Below the pieces are notes generated by a model. The model was not told the origin of the DNA, did not search any database, and saw only the letters and a list, made by a program, of their open reading frames with translations. Made by a program: the position numbers and the translations under genes. From Zetaproteobacteria bacterium (lineage in GTDB: Bacteria > Pseudomonadota > Zetaproteobacteria > Mariprofundales > Mariprofundaceae), in NCBI GenBank assembly GCA_021545665.1, contig JAJRTX010000135.1, positions 1 through 9,119 of the forward strand: 9,119 nucleotides of DNA, written 5' to 3'. This document shows positions 7,534 to 9,119 of the stretch, in pieces; the stretch's first letter is position 1, and the number at the start of each line of letters is the position of its first letter.

Positions 7534-8636
7534 TTCGCATACTGCGTTCAATGGATTTGGTTCTGATTGCCTGTATTCTCTGCCTTGCAATTCTTGGTAT
7601 GATCACCCTGTACGCAGCCGTACATCAGGGGGGTACGGATTTATGGCATCGGCAACTCATATTCTGGGGCCTAGGTCTGCTGGTTTTCCTTTTTCTTTGT
7701 TTTGTGCCGTTGCGCATACTTGGACTGAGCTGCTGGCCTTTATATATGCTGGCCCTGCTGCTGCTGATTCTTGTACCTCTGCTTGGCGATGTGCAAATGG
7801 GAGCAAAGCGGTGGCTGGATCTTGGTATTATCAATTTGCAACCTTCGGAAATTATGAAATGGGCCTTGATATTTGTAATGGCAAACTGGTTTGCCACCCG
7901 GGAAGCGAGATCGGTGGTTGATCTGAGTTTTGCACTGATGTTATTCATTGTACCAGCAGCACTGATCATGAACCAGCCCGACCTCGGCACTACCATAGTT
8001 ATCCTGTTTGCTTCCACAGCTATGTTGGTTGCGGCTGGCTTGCCATGGCGCTGGTTTGGCATGGCCACGATTGCCGCGTTTGCCACCATCCCAGTACTAT
8101 GGCATTTCATGCATGGTTATCAGAAAAAACGGGTGCTGACCCTTCTGGATCCTCAATCTGATCCTTTGGGGGCCGGTTATCATGTCATTCAATCCACGAT
8201 TGCCATTGGTTCCGGCGGTTTATTTGGCAAAGGTTTTCTACAGGGGACACAGGCACGCCTTCACTTTCTTCCAGAACAACATACAGATTTTATTTTCTCG
8301 GTACTTGCCGAAGAAGGTGGTTTTATTGCTGCAACCCTGCTGTTACTACTTTATGCTATTCTAATCATACGCATTCTGGTGATCAGTCAACGCGCACACA
8401 GCCGTTTTGCTTCTTTGCTCTGCATTGGCATTGCCTCGGTGTTTATGCTGTATATCATCGTTAATATTGGTATGGTCTCAGGTTTATTACCAGTAGTTGG
8501 CCTACCACTCCCATTTATCAGTTATGGCGGCTCGGCACTGGTTACCATGATGGCAGCTCTGGGGCTGGTCATGCGTGTCGTCATTGAGTCAAAGGAAGAA
8601 ATTCCCTGGCAACGCCCCGGCAGCCCTCTTGCCTAG
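7530..8636 (+). CDS. rodA: Peptidoglycan glycosyltransferase RodA (SEDS family)
   Basis: A 368-residue polytopic SEDS-family protein, the glycosyltransferase that polymerises lipid II into glycan strands with PBP2 in the elongasome. About ten membrane helices are visible. Conserved motifs include LQPSEIMKWALI (Glu107), NQPDLGTT, GKGFLQGTQ, LPEQHTDFIFSVLAEEGG (Asp253, in the position of the essential catalytic-region aspartate of SEDS proteins) and LPLPFISYGGSAL near the C-terminus. Length matches E. coli RodA (370). The start overlaps the mrdA stop as ATGA, so translation is coupled and equal amounts of the two partners are expected. It is the last gene of the operon; a terminator follows 69 bp downstream. 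Confidence 0.97.
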   Translation: MIRILRSMDLVLIACILCLAILGMITLYAAVHQGGTDLWHRQLIFWGLGLLVFLFLCFVPLRILGLSCWPLYMLALLLLILVPLLGDVQMGAKRWLDLGIINLQPSEIMKWALIFVMANWFATREARSVVDLSFALMLFIVPAALIMNQPDLGTTIVILFASTAMLVAAGLPWRWFGMATIAAFATIPVLWHFMHGYQKKRVLTLLDPQSDPLGAGYHVIQSTIAIGSGGLFGKGFLQGTQARLHFLPEQHTDFIFSVLAEEGGFIAATLLLLLYAILIIRILVISQRAHSRFASLLCIGIASVFMLYIIVNIGMVSGLLPVVGLPLPFISYGGSALVTMMAALGLVMRVVIESKEEIPWQRPGSPLA

Positions 8637-8704
8637 GCATTTCTCACAGCCAGCATATCAACGCAAAAGTGTGAAAACGCTGAAATATGGGTCAAAAATA
8701 TCTT

Positions 8705-8742
8705 CCTGACAATGAGCCTGATGGCTCTATTCAGGGTTTTTT
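8705..8742 (+). terminator. Rho-independent terminator of the mre operon
   Basis: An outer stem CCTGA (8705-8709) with TCAGG (8731-8735) encloses a small uneven internal loop and an inner stem GAGCC (8714-8718) with GGCTC (8723-8727) around a TGAT loop. Six T residues follow at 8737-8742. It lies 69 bp after rodA in the correct orientation. Confidence 0.75.
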
Positions 8743-8758
8743 CCGCCTGTCCGGAAAA
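8739..8758. repeat. Second hairpin overlapping the terminator T-run
   Basis: TTTTCCG (8739-8745) pairs perfectly with CGGAAAA (8752-8758) around a 6-nt loop. It uses part of the terminator T-run. It has no T-run of its own on the plus strand; read from the minus strand it is followed by AAAAAACCC, so it is not an obvious reverse terminator either. It may stabilise the 3' end of the transcript. Confidence 0.5.
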
Positions 8759-8980
8759 TGATAACAGTTCATATTGCGAATATGTGAAGACATACATGGA
8801 TACCTCAGAACTTTCTTACGGCGCTTGAATCTGTTTTCCATACCTGATTGCTATTGGTGGGTAAAAAAATTGAAAAGGGGTTTTTTATGAAGCGCTATTA
8901 TAAGAGCTAAGATTGTTTACAATTAGTTTTTTCAGATCACCATGACAGGTGCGTTACAATTTAATTTAATCTGTACTGAT
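8759..8980. other. Gene-free stretch between operon terminator and insertion sequence
   Basis: The whole span 8637-8980 lacks a supported gene. In this part the only clear structure is the perfect palindromic hairpin CATATTGCGAATATG (8770-8784). The only short ATG frame noted (8887) encodes seven codons and has no ribosome binding site. AT content rises toward 8980, and AT-rich sequence is a common place for insertion sequences to land. No convincing promoter was found. Confidence 0.5.
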
Positions 8981-9018
8981 GAGACTGTAAATCCAACTGT
9001 GTAAATATTTCAAACAGC

Positions 9019-9024
9019 TATAAT
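9019..9024 (+). promoter_or_regulatory. Perfect -10 element before the transposase
   Basis: TATAAT lies 16 bp before the transposase ATG. The matching -35 position (about 8996-9002) has only a weak match, which is common for transposase promoters. Predicted start of transcription is about 9031, giving a very short leader that begins at AGGAG. Confidence 0.35.
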
Positions 9025-9040
9025 GCTGACAGGAGTATTT

Positions 9041-9119
9041 ATGAAGAAGAAAGGAAGGCATGATCCAAAGTTAGTTGCGTTGGCCAGTGAGCTGGCCAAA
9101 CATATGAAGACGGAATCTG
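9041..9119 (+). CDS. IS256-family transposase, N-terminal fragment (runs off window)
   Basis: Twenty-six codons are present from the ATG, preceded by AGGAG (9031-9035) with 5-nt spacing. The peptide starts MKKKGRHDPKLVALASELAK, and the LVALASELAK-HMKT pattern resembles the N-termini of IS256-family (mutator-type) DDE transposases, which move DNA by copy-paste through a circular intermediate. The DDE catalytic residues would lie beyond the window, so whether the copy is intact cannot be judged. It has the same orientation as the mre operon and lies about 400 bp after it. Family call from a short segment plus the terminal repeat; fairly likely but not certain. Confidence 0.7.
   Translation, partial: MKKKGRHDPKLVALASELAKHMKTES

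Larger units (their letters stand above)
8981..9119 (+). mobile_element. Left end of an IS256-family insertion sequence (partial)
   Basis: The transposase start at 9041 resembles IS256-family proteins. Upstream, GAGACTGTAAAT begins at 8981 and a CTGTGTAAAT segment follows at 8997. This style is, from memory, that of IS256-family terminal inverted repeats. A 7-bp direct repeat TGTAAAT (8986-8992 and 9000-9006) could be a transposase contact site. If the end is at 8981, the target duplication would be the bases just before it (8 bp: GTACTGAT at 8973-8980). The right end is outside the window, so neither the repeat match nor the duplication can be tested here. Confidence 0.65.

Noticed and set aside
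7625..8110. 161-codon minus-strand frame inside rodA
   Set aside because: It is antisense to conserved RodA membrane segments with no independent support.

Overview
The window is about 9.1 kb of bacterial chromosome with moderate GC content. By gene content it belongs to a member of the Pseudomonadota (Proteobacteria). The DeaD/CsdA helicase carries a DbpA-type RNA-binding domain, and exonuclease III and the mreBCD-mrdA-rodA order all fit that phylum. I cannot name the genus. The helicase looks like beta/gamma-proteobacterial proteins, while several MreB segments recall alphaproteobacterial MreB. This mixed signal is from memory, not from an alignment.

Layout. Positions 1-127 hold a perfect 21-bp inverted repeat and a second GC-rich hairpin that do not belong to the neighbouring genes; they resemble the edge of a mobile element or a structured transcript. 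Positions 166-2004 (minus) encode the cold-shock DEAD-box RNA helicase DeaD. Upstream of it on the same strand, 2147-2362 encodes an unrecognised 71-residue protein with a near-perfect Shine-Dalgarno sequence. Divergent from these, 2459-3220 (plus) encodes exonuclease III (XthA). A 242-bp gap with a good sigma70-type promoter leads into a compact five-gene operon at 3463-8636: mreB, mreC, mreD, mrdA (PBP2) and rodA. Its gaps are 6 bp or less, or the genes overlap. A rho-independent terminator follows rodA. About 220 bp without a gene comes next, then the left end and first 26 codons of an IS256-family insertion sequence that runs off the window.

Function. The operon encodes most of the rod complex (elongasome). 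MreB filaments lie under the inner membrane. MreC and MreD link them to the synthetic enzymes. RodA polymerises lipid II into glycan strands and PBP2 cross-links them. Overlapping stop and start codons imply coupled translation and fixed stoichiometry. DeaD and XthA are housekeeping genes for RNA remodelling and base-excision repair and have no direct link to cell shape.

I found no CRISPR array, tRNA, rRNA, phage module or recognisable defence system. The least explained parts are the structured left edge, the 71-residue gene and the IS junction at the right.
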